Shown: one piece after another, positions 1-10,243 of the stretch
How the letters are laid out: each line of letters starts with the position of its first letter
How positions within the stretch are numbered: position 1 is the first letter of the stretch
Source of the DNA: Apodospora peruviana
Taxonomy: Eukaryota > Ascomycota > Sordariomycetes > Sordariales > Lasiosphaeriaceae
Direction: 5' to 3'
Assembly: GCA_033439685.1 (NCBI GenBank)
Contig: JAUEDM010000002.1
Location: 5,146,001-5,210,000 of the forward strand
DNA length: 64,000 bases
The notes under the pieces: model-generated
Database searches by the model: none
The model's input: only the letters and a program-made list of their open reading frames with translations
Told to the model about the DNA's origin: nothing
Position numbers and translations under genes: made by a program

Positions 1-1903
1 GCAGGAATCCCATAGCTCCATGATGGAACGATAAAGGTGCGTATCGTAACAAAAAATGACTTCTCTAAAAGGGCAAGCTACTACGGAGAGGGAAGGCCCG
101 GTTGGGGTCCAAAAGCGCAAGCATGTCCCAAACTCCAAGATCTGTGGAAGAGGGAGGGCAGAGGCGTGATAACTGCGCGGGATAAGTGCCATCTGCCAAG
201 GCCGGGGCCCAACCCGGATCTCCTCTCCATGGGGAAGGCAGAGGCGGGAATGCGCGGCGGCATCCCGCAATTTGGAGATGAAGGTGGATTGTCGCGTGGA
301 GAGGTGTGGTTGCCAAATACGGATTACCTGCGTGGAAAATAACTTGATATGCCTCGCACCACACCTTCCTGGATAGGTCAAGAAAGGTGGAAAGATTGGC
401 AGATGTGAACATCTGGAGTCTTCCTGTTCGACCAACGGAACACCGAGTTTGGCGAGCGAGACTGTTGAAATGCAAGGTCGGTCTTCAGGAAGCAAGATTC
501 CAGGTCGACTTATTGGTGATGAGATAGTAGTGTGCTACCAACGGATAGGCACGACGGCGATCCATTTGACTATAATTACTGAATACACTGCAAGACAGGA
601 TGAGGAGGAGGAGGAAGAGGAGGAGGAGGAGATGCTCATGTATTTGTAGGTTACACATGGGAAACTGGCAAAGACGGTGTGAAGTTTATTTCGCCAGCCA
701 ATGCCGTGGTTCGTCGAAGGGACAGTCGTACGAGCGGCCCTGCAGCCACGGGCAGGCGCCGACCTGATTGGACAGAGGATGGAATCAAGCTGGTCGTTTC
801 AACGGCCAGCGTTTCCACCCGTCTTATGGTTGTACAGTACAAGTACCAAAGGGCAAGGGCAAATCAACAAGGCAGGCACGGGAAAGGAAAGAGCAGGCCG
901 CACCCAGGTCCCAGACCGGTAATAAGAGAACCTGGAGTACTATTGCCTGATGTTCAGTGGTACGGAACCAGCCAGCCAGTCCGCGTCCAGCGGGATAATC
1001 CGGGGCCCCGCTGGCCAACGAAGCGAAGCGACTTCCCCAGCAAATGCCAGGCGAGTGTTTACGCGCCCGTCAAACAAAACTGTGGGCGCTTGCCATTGGC
1101 CAGTGCCACAAGCAAACAGCGCCCTGGTCCTCCCGAAGTGACCTTAACGTGGTCGATCATAGGCAGATCATGGTCTTCACTTGGCCTGGCATGGCTGCCT
1201 CAATGGCCCATTCCGCTCTTTCGTTGCCTGTGATTGGCTCTGCACCCTGGCCACTGACCGACGCGCCGGCCTGGTCCCAGAGCGCTGCAAAGACGCCCGA
1301 CCTCAATGAGCGCGGCAGCAAGACGTCCAGCCAGAGCTTGTTGCCTGTCTTGCCAAAGCCGGCGCAGTCCTACGCAGCGCCCAGCTTCCCAGGCTGAGAG
1401 ACAGAGAGAAACAACTGGCGAGCGACGCTCCAAATCCCGGCTGGAAGGAATGACGAACGGCAGCTGGGCCAGTGCGCCAATACGGCTATTCTTGTCATAC
1501 CGTAATTCCAGCCGATGACCTATTCGTGTCGTTGTCTTGAATGCGCGCGCGAAAATAGCCATGTCGTCGACAGGAGAGAGCCGTGGGCGCCTGGTTATAT
1601 TCAAGCTCATGGCCCCTCAACCGTAGGTGTGAGGTTTTCTAGATTTTCCATCTGTTCCGGTTGCGACTTTTCCGTCAGTTTTAGTGCTTTCTTTTTGTTG
1701 TGGGTTTACAACTCCCTGGCGGAGAGCGTGTTCGACCATCGATTTGGCCCCCCCCCTCCTCGTCAGAACTTTGTCCGCATCTCGTACTGTGCAGACAGCA
1801 GCCATCTCACTCCGAGGATACTGTTGTAATATCAGTGGGGGAACACAGGACCAACGACATAACACCCGCACCCTTTTTTCATATACACGTATTATACTGT
1901 TCT
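1..1903. other. Intergenic or 5' region, no gene recognised
   Basis: No open frame here resembles a known protein, and the short frames on both strands overlap and contradict each other. A purine-rich GAG/GAA run lies at about 600-632. The stretch probably holds the promoter and leader of the membrane-protein gene that follows. Confidence 0.5.
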
Positions 1904-2229
1904 ATGCCCAGGTGGCTCTGGTCTTCGCTTCTCATCCTTTTCGCCCCCGACTTTTTCAGTTATAACTCCAGCAACACGGCGAACCCAGCTTCTCGGGACA
2001 GCTTTTTTTCACCTCTTATGTGTCCAAGAATCAGCCACCAAGAGACAACGCGGCCGCCGAGTTGGTATTTCTGGCAAGTGTCCAGACTCAAACTCCATCC
2101 AAGCCTCCCTGGGCTTGGATAAGACGAAAAGCCGCTGAAGCACGGCACGACAACGGCCCCTGAGGGGAAAGCAGTGGGCTTGCTTCGATTTTGGGTTGCA
2201 CAAGATCCTGTTGGGTCAACACCATCGCC

Positions 2230-3528
2230 ATGGCACCAACATGGAACCATCTTGTCCCAAGGGACGCCACAACCGACTCAAGTACCAAAAGCAGTGATGG
2301 GAGCACTCATCTGAGCACCGGAGCCATTGCTGGCATTGCCGGCGGTGCTGGTGCACTCTTTCTTGGCAGTATAATTCTGTTCATCGTCTACTGGCGGAGA
2401 CAGAAACGGTACAACCGTGAGGACAACTACTACTACCAGAATGATGAAGAGTCCACATTCGGCACCGTGGCACCACCAATCTACACGCTAGACTACAAGG
2501 GAGTTGATACTCCTGCAACCTCGTCTTACACTACATCACCACAAACCACCACAACAACACAGTCGTCGGAATTCGCCCCGCTGACCGAGATGGCGAGCGC
2601 AATGCCTGCGCACCCGGCGTACATCCCACGCGCCCTGGTCCGTGGAGGAGCAACCCCATCGACCATGTCGCCCTCCTCCGGTAGCACCGTTCAGTTCGAA
2701 TCATTGCACGCACGGAAGCAGTCCAAGTCGGAGCCAGATGACGCGGTAGTGCAAGCATTCCTCAACATTGGCCTAGACACCAACGACAGGAAGACACCGG
2801 CAAGCCATGCTCAGGCCGAGCCCACCCCCGAGGATTCCGAGGTTGAAGCCGAGTCGCGGAACGGGCATGGGCACGGTTACAGACCCCAGGTGCCTTCTTC
2901 AAGGAGTGGTGGGCCCGGGCCGGTTCCGGTTCCAGTCCCAGCCCTAGTCCTACCAACCTACTCGGGGTCCCGGCGGAAACAGTACTCTCCTCCGCGACTG
3001 AACCTCAACACTAACCCGCCACAAAGCAAGTACATCAATACCGACCCGGCACCACCACTAGTTGCCAGCAACAACAAGGTGCCCATCAGCGCCGTGGACA
3101 TCAGCGGCCCGCTCGCCTTCCCACCTCAACCACCCCCGCCACCTCCGCCACCTCCACCCGTCCTGGAGCTAGGCGGACCACGCCAGCAGCAGCGCCAACA
3201 TCAACAATACCAAATGCAGCTCGAGGCCCAACACTATGCAGAGCAAGAGCAACAGCACCAGCAACAACAGCAGCAATCCCAATACCATTACCACAATTAC
3301 TATGAAGAGTCCAGCTCGGCAGGAACGGACAACAACAACTTCCGCCGCAACACATCCTTCCGCGACCGCTCCCTCTCGTCGAAGGGTAACAGCCGGTCGC
3401 GGTCCAACCGCAGAGGCGACGGGTCCGTTGACAGGTACTACGGAAGCCGGCAGCAACACCAGCAACAACAACAGACTCATTATGAGGAAGTTGAAGTCGG
3501 AAGGGATAGCGACGACGATATCTGGTGA
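2230..3528 (+). CDS. Single-pass membrane protein with long low-complexity cytoplasmic tail; 5' end uncertain
   Basis: From the ATG at 2230 the frame gives 432 residues. A short Ser/Thr-rich segment (residues about 8-30) precedes one clear transmembrane helix (about 31-55, rich in Gly, Ala, Ile and Leu), followed by a basic stop-transfer patch, WRRQKR. This layout is typical of fungal SKG6/Mid2-like or WSC-like surface proteins. The long tail is disordered: Ser/Pro-rich, with a run of about ten prolines, several glutamine/histidine tracts and an RS-rich region. No catalytic domain is visible. The extracellular part is unusually short, so an upstream exon is likely missing. One candidate is an ATG at 1904 (starting MPRWLWSSLLILF, like a signal peptide) spliced from 2064 to 2175, which keeps frame and would give 504 residues, but its acceptor is weak. 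Function unknown. Confidence 0.65.
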   Translation: MAPTWNHLVPRDATTDSSTKSSDGSTHLSTGAIAGIAGGAGALFLGSIILFIVYWRRQKRYNREDNYYYQNDEESTFGTVAPPIYTLDYKGVDTPATSSYTTSPQTTTTTQSSEFAPLTEMASAMPAHPAYIPRALVRGGATPSTMSPSSGSTVQFESLHARKQSKSEPDDAVVQAFLNIGLDTNDRKTPASHAQAEPTPEDSEVEAESRNGHGHGYRPQVPSSRSGGPGPVPVPVPALVLPTYSGSRRKQYSPPRLNLNTNPPQSKYINTDPAPPLVASNNKVPISAVDISGPLAFPPQPPPPPPPPPPVLELGGPRQQQRQHQQYQMQLEAQHYAEQEQQHQQQQQQSQYHYHNYYEESSSAGTDNNNFRRNTSFRDRSLSSKGNSRSRSNRRGDGSVDRYYGSRQQHQQQQQTHYEEVEVGRDSDDDIW

Positions 3529-4107
3529 TTTTTTTTCTCATCATATTTATTTATTTATCCCTATTTCTCTAGTATTTAGTTCCTATTTCCCATCCTTGAA
3601 CTATCTCCTATGTCTATATATATCCGGCGGTCGGTGGATTTCGGTATTGTCTCTTACTGGGTTCGGTCGGCGCAAAGTTGGGAAAGAATGGGAAAGGATA
3701 CAGGCGGACAGGACAGATTACCTACTATTGGGACAGGGACTCTTATGGTAGGCAGGACATTGTGGCTTTCTATATTGGAGTTCTATTCTATAAATTGGAT
3801 CTGGACCTGATATGATCATGAAGATTATATCCAACACACACCACCACGGGGCCGGCGCGCCAAACAAGACTGGATTGGTAGTTCCTAGGGTCTCCTACCT
3901 AGACCTCAATCAAAGCATGAAGACCAGATATTTCTGGTCAAAACAACACACAAGCAAATCATACCAACGCACAATGAGTGAACAAGCAAAACAGTTTCGT
4001 CTTGGTGGCATTGCAAAAGCCTTAAATGCTACGCTGCGCCTAGGTAACTGTCCTGCTTAACGCCCATGTCCTGTGTTCCCATCTTACAACATAATTCGTA
4101 TCCTCCC
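3529..4107. other. Convergent 3' intergenic region
   Basis: Tail-to-tail gap between the membrane-protein gene and derlin. It starts AT-rich (poly-T and ATTTATTTATTT-like runs just after the stop), as expected of 3' UTR and polyadenylation sequence. No further feature seen. Confidence 0.5.
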
Positions 4108-5420
4108 TCAGCCAAGGCGATGCCCCGAACCCCTCGTCTTCCACGAGTCCGGCAGTACCGAACCCGCCGAAGCACCTGTGCTACTACCCGAAGTCTGACC
4201 ACCACCCCCACGTATGGCAGTTCCATACTCGCGTTGGAAGACTCTCGGCGTCGTGACAAGACGGGATAGAAACCCTGGGGCCGGGAGAAGGTTCGGGCCA
4301 CCTCCGAACTCAGGCCAGAGACGCGTGAGGAAGTCATACAGGTGAGCGGCAACGATACCGCTGAGCTGGGTAGGCACAGCTGCGGGACTCTGAGACGATA
4401 ACATCCCCACTAATATCATACAATAAGGCACCGTCTGCGCCGGCACTTGGAAGAAGAAAAAGTTCGCCTTCATGCCACGCTGGTCTTGTACGGATGTATA
4501 GCACAGGGCGAGGAGGAGCGCTTGCAGGAAGAAGCCACCACCGAGAAAGGCGCGGTTAAGGATCTGTTCTGCATTAGCTTTCTAGTTTCATTTGAAGGCC
4601 AGTTATCGAATCTCAGAACATGACATAAGTGACAAGGTATCGAAATGTAGGGCGCTAGAAACCACCCGGGCAAATGGCGAGTTTTGTTACCCGGGTCATC
4701 CATATAGACATCCCACCAACCCTGCCTCCCGACCGCCCTTTTTAGTGATTGCGAATGATGGACGGTCAGGCAACAAGGGTTAATCTTCCTCAGTTCCAGG
4801 AACCGCGATAGTTGGGAGAGATAGCACTATGCGGGCAGATATATGAGGTGCAAAGACTGCAAAGATGGTGAACGATAAAAGAAAAAGACAATAAGAAAGC
4901 AAAGCCTACAATGATGAAGCCACCGACGGTCATGAGGTACCACAGAGCAGCTTCCTTTGTCGGAAACCTTGGGTTTGTGGTCTCAAGCTCGCCCAGGTAC
5001 TGGAAGACTGGACAGGCAAGCGGGTCAGTCCTCCATGCTGGTCGAAAAGAAGCAACAGATAGATCCCTTACCGAAATACGGGTCCATGACGATACTTAAT
5101 TTCGGACCGCTGAGCAGGAAGTTGCTGGCCAACCGCCATATCTCAGGAGGCAGCCGGAAGAGCCTGTCCTCGGTGAAATAGAACCAGGTGGAGGGCAGAG
5201 GGCCAAAGTAGATGCCCATCGAGGTGATAAGGATAGCCGAGGCCAATGTCCTGAAGCATCACAAAAAGAGTTGGTATATGCATTCCACAACAGGGGAGAA
5301 ACTTCTGCACCGTGTTGCTTGCCAGCTTGCGCAGCCGGCAACCGACCCGGACTCGGGTGTTCATGCTCACCTTGCCATTGGTGGCGCCCGCCAGAAGGCG
5401 TCCATAACTTCCGACGACAT
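4108..5420 (-). CDS. Derlin (Der1/Dfm1 family), ER-associated degradation
   Basis: Four exons: 5420-5371, 5250-5072, 5007-4910 and 4563-4108, with GT...AG introns, giving 260 residues. Derlins are polytopic ER membrane rhomboid pseudoproteases that help move misfolded proteins out of the ER to Cdc48. The start MSSEVMDAFWRAPPMAR, the luminal-loop WR motif (EIWRLASN), the helix with GIVAAHLYDFL and the conserved LYDFLTRLWPEFGGG all fit the family. There is no rhomboid Ser-His dyad, as usual for derlins. The Gly/Ser-rich C-terminus ends in GSGHRLG, which matches the GxGxxLG core of the SHP box that binds Cdc48. The second Gly of the usual GxxxG in the last helix is Ala. It is divergent to argJ across about 750 bp. 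The single-exon reading fails; splicing is needed to recover the N-terminal half. Confidence 0.92.
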
Positions 5421-5860
5421 CTTGTGTGGGCAGGACAGCGAGGGCGCTGGGACACAAAAAGGGTTGTGTCTGCTTGGTGTTTGCTTCAGATCCTCATAAG
5501 AAGCTCCCAAATCAAAAGAAATAGCTCAGGGAGGCATTGTTATGGGAAAAGAAGCAGATGAGAAATGCCACAGGATTGTGGTGTTTTCCCACAAGTGATT
5601 CGTGTCTTTTTTGGTTTGATGAGCAAAGAGAATGGAAGAAGAGAGAAAAGTCCCGACGGCAACGAATTAAAAGCTTGGGGCTAAGCAGGTGGATGCGCTG
5701 CGAGCTTGGGCCATTCTATGATCTGTTCCTACAGGAGCTTGTGCACCAGCCATGTTATGACGGCTTTGCTTTGCAAGGGTCCGGCGCTGGCAGGCACCAG
5801 TGATGGAACCCCGGCGGGATTCTATCACCAACATATGCTTGAGTGGAGCTCTCATAGAAG

Positions 5861-5867
5861 TGACTCA
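5861..5867. promoter_or_regulatory. Candidate CPC1/Gcn4 site (TGACTCA)
   Basis: A perfect TGACTCA lies 301 bp upstream of the argJ start. CPC1/Gcn4-type bZIP factors bind TGASTCA and induce amino-acid biosynthesis genes under starvation, arginine genes included. A 7-mer like this is expected several times per 64 kb by chance, so only the location supports it. Confidence 0.4.
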
Positions 5868-6081
5868 AGTCTGTTCACGACACCAGCAACTAACCGCCAC
5901 TTATATAGCAGTAGACTATAAAACTAAAACAATAATTGAAAGAGTTTCGTTGCGGAATAGGGCTGTCTCGTAAATCTCAAGATTTTCTCGGAGTGTAAAT
6001 TTGGACTGCCCCACGGCCGGGTCACCTCCGGTACCGGGACGGAAGCGTCAACCGATGCCCAACTTTTTTTGCCCGGGGCTG

Positions 6082-6087
6082 TATAAA
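6082..6087 (+). promoter_or_regulatory. Candidate TATA box of argJ
   Basis: TATAAA in the context GTATAAACAT, 81-86 bp upstream of the argJ ATG and behind a pyrimidine-rich stretch. Spacing allows a transcription start about 50 nt before the ATG. Confidence 0.4.
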
Positions 6088-6167
6088 CATCAATTGAACG
6101 GCTGTTTCCACCTCACATCCATAAGCCATAATCGCCCGCACCGCCGAGAAAGGAAATAGTTGTAGTC

Positions 6168-7770
6168 ATGGCGGGTTTCAGTGGCTGCGCCCTGAGCCAA
6201 TTGAGGCAATCACGAACTCAATTGACCCGTCATCTTCAATTATTTTACGTCTCAGCCAGGTCCTACTCCGCGCCGGTTGGCGGCTCCATCCCGGCCGCCA
6301 AAAAGAAGTATGTGCCGACAAACGGGACCTATCCCACCGGTTTCAAGGCCTCTGGAACGATAGTCGGCGTGAAGCCAGGCAACACCACCAAGCCGGATCT
6401 CGCCTTTCTGGCCTCAGACCGCCCCTGCGCTGCCGCCGCCGTATTCACCAAGAACAAATTCCAGGCTGCCCCGGTCACATTCAGCCGAAATCTCCTACAG
6501 AAAAGGAGCAACGAGGGAATTCACGGCATTCTTGTCAACTCGGGGTGCGCGAATGCCGTCACCGGCAAGGGCGGCTTGGAGGATGCGGCCAAGATGGCCG
6601 ATGCTGCCGATAAGTGCCTCGGCCAGAGCGAGGGGACGATTGTCATGAGCACAGGCGTCATCGGCCAGAGGCTTCCCATTGACAAGATTATCAACAACGT
6701 TCCGGCAGCCCATAGTGCGCTGGGTTCGTCTCACGAGCACTGGCTGACCTGCGCCAAGGCCATCTGCACAACGGATACCTTCCCCAAGCTTATTTCTCGC
6801 ACCTTCAGCTTACCTTCGTCGCCGTCAACGAAATACCGGATTGCCGGTATGACCAAGGGAGCTGGCATGATTCATCCCAACATGGCCACTCTGCTGGGCA
6901 TTATCACTACCGATGCCCCGGTGTCCTCGGCCGCCCTTCCTTCTGCCCTCAAATACGCGGTCGACCGGTCCTTTAACAGCATTACCATTGACGGGGATAC
7001 CTCGACAAACGATACCGTTGCTCTGTTGGCCAACGGCGCTGCTGGCGGGAAGGAGATTGTGGAGAACACACTTGACTACGAGGCTTTCCGCACCGTTCTG
7101 ACCGGGTTTGCAGCCGACCTTGCTCAGTTGGTGGTACGTGATGGTGAAGGAGCAACGAAATTTGTCACCATTCGTGTTGTCGAGTCGGCGAGCGAGGAGG
7201 TTGCTCGAAGGATAGCCAGCACCATTGCCAGGTCGCCGTTGGTCAAGACGGCACTATATGGCAAGGATGCAAACTGGTACGTTCTTATTTTCTGCTACCC
7301 AGAAAACTATCGGAAATGTGATGGGTTTACTGATAACATCATGATAGGGGCCGCATTTTGTGCGCCACTGGCTACTCGCTCATCTCCGAGCCGGGCATGC
7401 CGGTCAACGACGTTCCTGAGATTGTTCCGGAGAAAACGAATGTGTCTTTTATTCCCACCGACGGCACGGCCGAGTTGAAACTGCTGGTGAATGGTGAGCC
7501 AGAGCAGGTGGATGAAGTGAGTCTGAGCGTCTAGCAAGCACTGTTGGCATTAGCTATTAACAGCACCGATTTAGGCAAGGGCTGCTGAGATCCTCCAACT
7601 CGAGGATCTCGAGATCCTGGTCCGATTAGGAACCGGCGACAAGGAAGCCACGTACTGGACATGTGATTACAGCCATGAGTATATGTAAGAACTCGTCTAC
7701 CACATCTCACTCCCTTCACATATGCTGACTCTGACTTATTAGTACCATAAACGGCGACTACCGCACATGA
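6168..7770 (+). CDS. argJ: Arginine biosynthesis bifunctional protein ArgJ, mitochondrial
   Basis: Four exons: 6168-7276, 7348-7516, 7575-7684 and 7743-7770, giving 471 residues. ArgJ (glutamate N-acetyltransferase, EC 2.3.1.35, and amino-acid N-acetyltransferase, EC 2.3.1.1) recycles the acetyl group from N-acetylornithine to glutamate in the cyclic arginine pathway. The basic, Ser/Arg-rich N-terminus up to about residue 40 looks like a mitochondrial presequence. The self-cleavage site is intact: KGAGMIHPNMATLLG, where the Thr after Ala becomes the N-terminal nucleophile of the beta chain. The GDTSTNDTV motif and the invariant C-terminus TINGDYRT are present. The last exon has only 28 nt, and the C-terminus is recovered only by splicing three short introns. 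A TGACTCA site upstream suggests cross-pathway control. Confidence 0.95.
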
Positions 7771-8071
7771 ACAAGGTAGAGCAGATTCAATTGCTTGGGG
7801 AATACTAGAAGGAGGGCTATGTTATATTTACGGCTTAGCTGTTTTAGTTTATCCATTACAAGGCTCAATAGAAAAGGGTTAGTCTATCCGTACAATACCT
7901 AGGCAGATCAACTATGGTGTATAATACTGTGTTTGAAAATGTCCTTTATTTCGTGACATATCACAGGTTCAATTTCATTAATGGCATGAATTTCGACTTT
8001 CCGAGATGTTTGTTATTTATTATTTGATGAACTTCACCGGCGGCTGGGCGCTGCGGCGACGTTGAATTATA

Positions 8072-8083
8072 GGGGTTAGGGTT
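8072..8083 (+). promoter_or_regulatory. Telomere-repeat-like motif GGGGTTAGGGTT upstream of RFC4
   Basis: Two partial TTAGGG units, about 250 bp upstream of the RFC4 ATG. The core GGGTTAGGGTT recurs upstream of two other genes in the window. In fungi TTAGGG is bound by Tbf1/Teb1-type factors. A role here is inferred. Confidence 0.35.
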
Positions 8084-8159
8084 CCCTAAAAAAAACTCAA
8101 CTCAGAGCACAAGCCACAATTGAGCTTCCCAACTGGCCGGGCAAAAACCACTTTAAGAA

Positions 8160-8190
8160 ACGCGACTGGCAAAAGACAAGCGCGTCGCGA
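8160..8190. promoter_or_regulatory. Candidate MCB-like elements of RFC4
   Basis: ACGCGA at 8160-8165 and TCGCGA at 8185-8190 both match WCGCGW, a loose form of the MluI cell-cycle box bound by MBF at replication genes. They lie 144-174 bp before the ATG. The degenerate motif is common, so this is tentative. Confidence 0.3.
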
Positions 8191-8333
8191 CACCCATGTC
8201 TTGGCTGTTCGTTGCCTACCTACATGCTCTTGAATTGTAATCCCTCAACCCATAAACGCAAAAGTTTAGCGGTTCACTGCAGCGACAACGACAGGCATAA
8301 CATTACGAACTTGTCAGCACAGAATTGCCCAAC

Positions 8334-9478
8334 ATGCCGGCAGCAAAAGCGAGAGAAGAGAAGGGCGAGTCGTCCACAGCCGCGTCCAAGGCCCTGACAT
8401 CCAATGCCACCAGTTCTGCCACATACGAGCTACCATGGTGAGTTCCTTATCTGTTCCCATGCTTCCCTCATTGAAACAGACCTATTGACATTTTGTTCGC
8501 GTCTGCAGGGTAGAAAAGTACAGGCCCGTCTTCTTGGACGACGTGGTCGGCAACACCGAAACAATCGAGCGACTGAAAATTATCGCGAAAGACGGCAACA
8601 TGCCGCACGTCATCATATCCGGCATGCCGGGAATCGGCAAGACCACCAGCGTCCTGTGTCTGGCAAGGCAATTGTTGGGCGACGCATACAAGGAGGCTGT
8701 GCTAGAATTAAACGCCAGCGACGAGCGCGGCATCGAGGTCGTCCGGCAACGCATCAAGGGCTTCGCCCAAAAAAAAGTCACCCTCCCGGCGGGGCGGCAC
8801 AAGCTTGTCATCCTCGATGAGGCCGACAGCATGACTTCCGGAGCTCAGCAGGCGTTGCGCAGAACGATGGAGATTTATTCAAATACGACGCGTTTTGCGT
8901 TTGCGTGCAACCAGTCCAACAAGATCATCGAGCCGCTGCAGTCGCGCTGCGCCATTCTTCGGTATGCCAAGCTGACTGACGTCCAGGTCGTCCATCGGCT
9001 TCTCCAAATCATCGAAGCGGAAAAGGTCGAGTACAGCGACGACGGGCTTGCCGCGCTCGTTTTCTCGGCTGAGGGCGACATGCGCCAGGCCATCAATAAT
9101 CTGCAGTCGACGTTCGCGGGCTTCGGTTTCGTGTCTGGCGACAATGTGTTTAAAGTCGTCGACTCGCCGCACCCGATCAAGGTGCAGGCTATGCTCAAGG
9201 CCTGCTACGAAGGCAACGTGGACTCGGCGCTGGATACGCTGCGCGAGCTCTGGACACTGGGTTATTCGAGTCATGATATTATCAGTACCATGTTCAAGGT
9301 GACCAAGACGATTCCGACGCTGAGCGAGCATGCTAAGCTGGAGTTTATCAAGGAGATTGGGTTCACACATATGAAGATCCTGGAGGGTGTGCAGACTTTG
9401 TTGCAGTTGAGCGGGTGCGTGGCGAGGTTGTGTAAGTTGAATATGGACCCGAAGAAGTTTGAGGTTCCGAAGAAGTAA
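8334..9478 (+). CDS. RFC4: Replication factor C subunit 4 (yeast Rfc4 / human RFC2)
   Basis: Two exons, 8334-8437 and 8509-9478, give 357 residues. RFC is the five-subunit AAA+ clamp loader that opens and loads PCNA at primer-template junctions. Visible motifs: ELPWVEKYRP at the N-terminus (RFC box), the P-loop GMPGIGKTTS, Walker B LDEAD, sensor 1 FACNQSNKI, and the SRC motif QSRCAILRY holding the trans-acting arginine. The sequence follows yeast Rfc4 closely, including FAQKK, GDMRQAINNLQST and VDSPHP, which separates it from Rfc2, Rfc3 and Rfc5. The intron splits the Trp codon of ELPW. The N-terminal 30 residues (Ala/Ser/Lys-rich) are an extension not needed for the fold. Confidence 0.97.
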
Positions 9479-10119
9479 GTACCTAGGGAGAACAGGAGAA
9501 TAAATTAGATACCCAGCCAGTTATGTTTTCTTCATCTTTGTTCTCCTCAAAGTGTTGGCGTCTAGGTGTAGGTTGTCATGGAACATGGGGGCCACTGGAT
9601 TGGATTTTGGAAGGAGAACTGGACAGTAGAACAGATATGGACAAAATTGCAGGAAGTTACTCTGTTAGATCTTATCTCTCAACGATGTAAACATGACACT
9701 TCCAGCTATTTATTTTCCTGTCCTATCTAACCCAGGGAGGTAGAGCAAAGTAATCCGTATATCTATCTAAGTGAGAGTAACGCGGCCCCAATATGTCTTA
9801 GGGAAGTGGACGGCCATATTGAGATAAAGACCATTTTTGGACTTGATAGGCATCAAGAAATAAGACAAGCCGTTCAACGGAGAACTTGAATTGGGTCCTG
9901 TATGGATCAGTGAGACTCCTTGCATTGAGTGACGATTGGTGCCTGAAAGCAGACAGAAGAGATGAATACGGAACCAAGGAAGTCCAAAAACAAGGGGAGA
10001 AGAAAAAACAAGCCAGAAAGAGGAACACAGAGGAAGAATAAAACGCTGAAAGGAGAAAATGCTAAAAGAAAGAAAGCTCACTGGTTGAGTGATGAGCAGC
10101 CAACCGTCAACAAAAAGTG
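9479..10119. other. Intergenic region RFC4-tRNA
   Basis: RFC4 3' UTR and spacer. It contains TAATCCGTA at 9751-9759, one of a dispersed set of short intergenic oligomers. No gene recognised. Confidence 0.45.
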
Positions 10120-10123
10120 AAAA
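10120..10123 (-). terminator. RNA polymerase III terminator of the tRNA gene
   Basis: On the minus strand a TTTT run begins four nucleotides after the tRNA discriminator base, the normal Pol III stop signal. Confidence 0.6.
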
Positions 10124-10126
10124 GAC

Positions 10127-10243
10127 CGATCGAGCTGGGACTCGAACCCAGAACCTTTACCAACTGAGAATGTTATAGACTTCACAAAGTTCAGTTCAAA
10201 TTTCAACCGGAAAGTAACGCGCTACCAATTGCGCCACCCGACC
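10127..10243 (-). tRNA. tRNA-Arg (CCG) with a 44-nt intron
   Basis: On the minus strand a complete cloverleaf can be folded. The acceptor arm is GGTCGGG / CTCGATC with two G-U pairs. The D arm is GCGC-AATTGGTA-GCGC, and the T arm is CTGGG-TTCGAGT-CCCAG. The A box (TGGCGCAATTGG) and B box (GGTTCGAGTCC) are canonical. The anticodon stem TTACT pairs with GGTAA only if about 44 nt (10163-10206) are removed after position 37, the standard place for a nuclear tRNA intron. The anticodon loop then reads TTCCGGT, anticodon CCG (Arg). The discriminator base is G. The intron ends could shift by a nucleotide or so. Confidence 0.85.

Larger units (their letters stand above)
5421..6167. other. Divergent promoter region, derlin / argJ
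   Basis: Shared upstream region of two head-to-head genes. It holds a TGACTCA site and a TATAAA element (annotated separately). No coding exon recognised. Confidence 0.5.
7771..8333. other. Intergenic region argJ-RFC4
   Basis: argJ 3' UTR, then the RFC4 promoter. Apart from the telomere-like motif at 8072 and the CGCG elements near 8160-8190, annotated separately, nothing is recognised. Confidence 0.5.

Noticed and set aside
3101..3544. Minus-strand Val/Leu-rich frames that look like membrane proteins
   Set aside because: They are the complement of CAG/CAA and proline codon repeats in the first membrane-protein gene.
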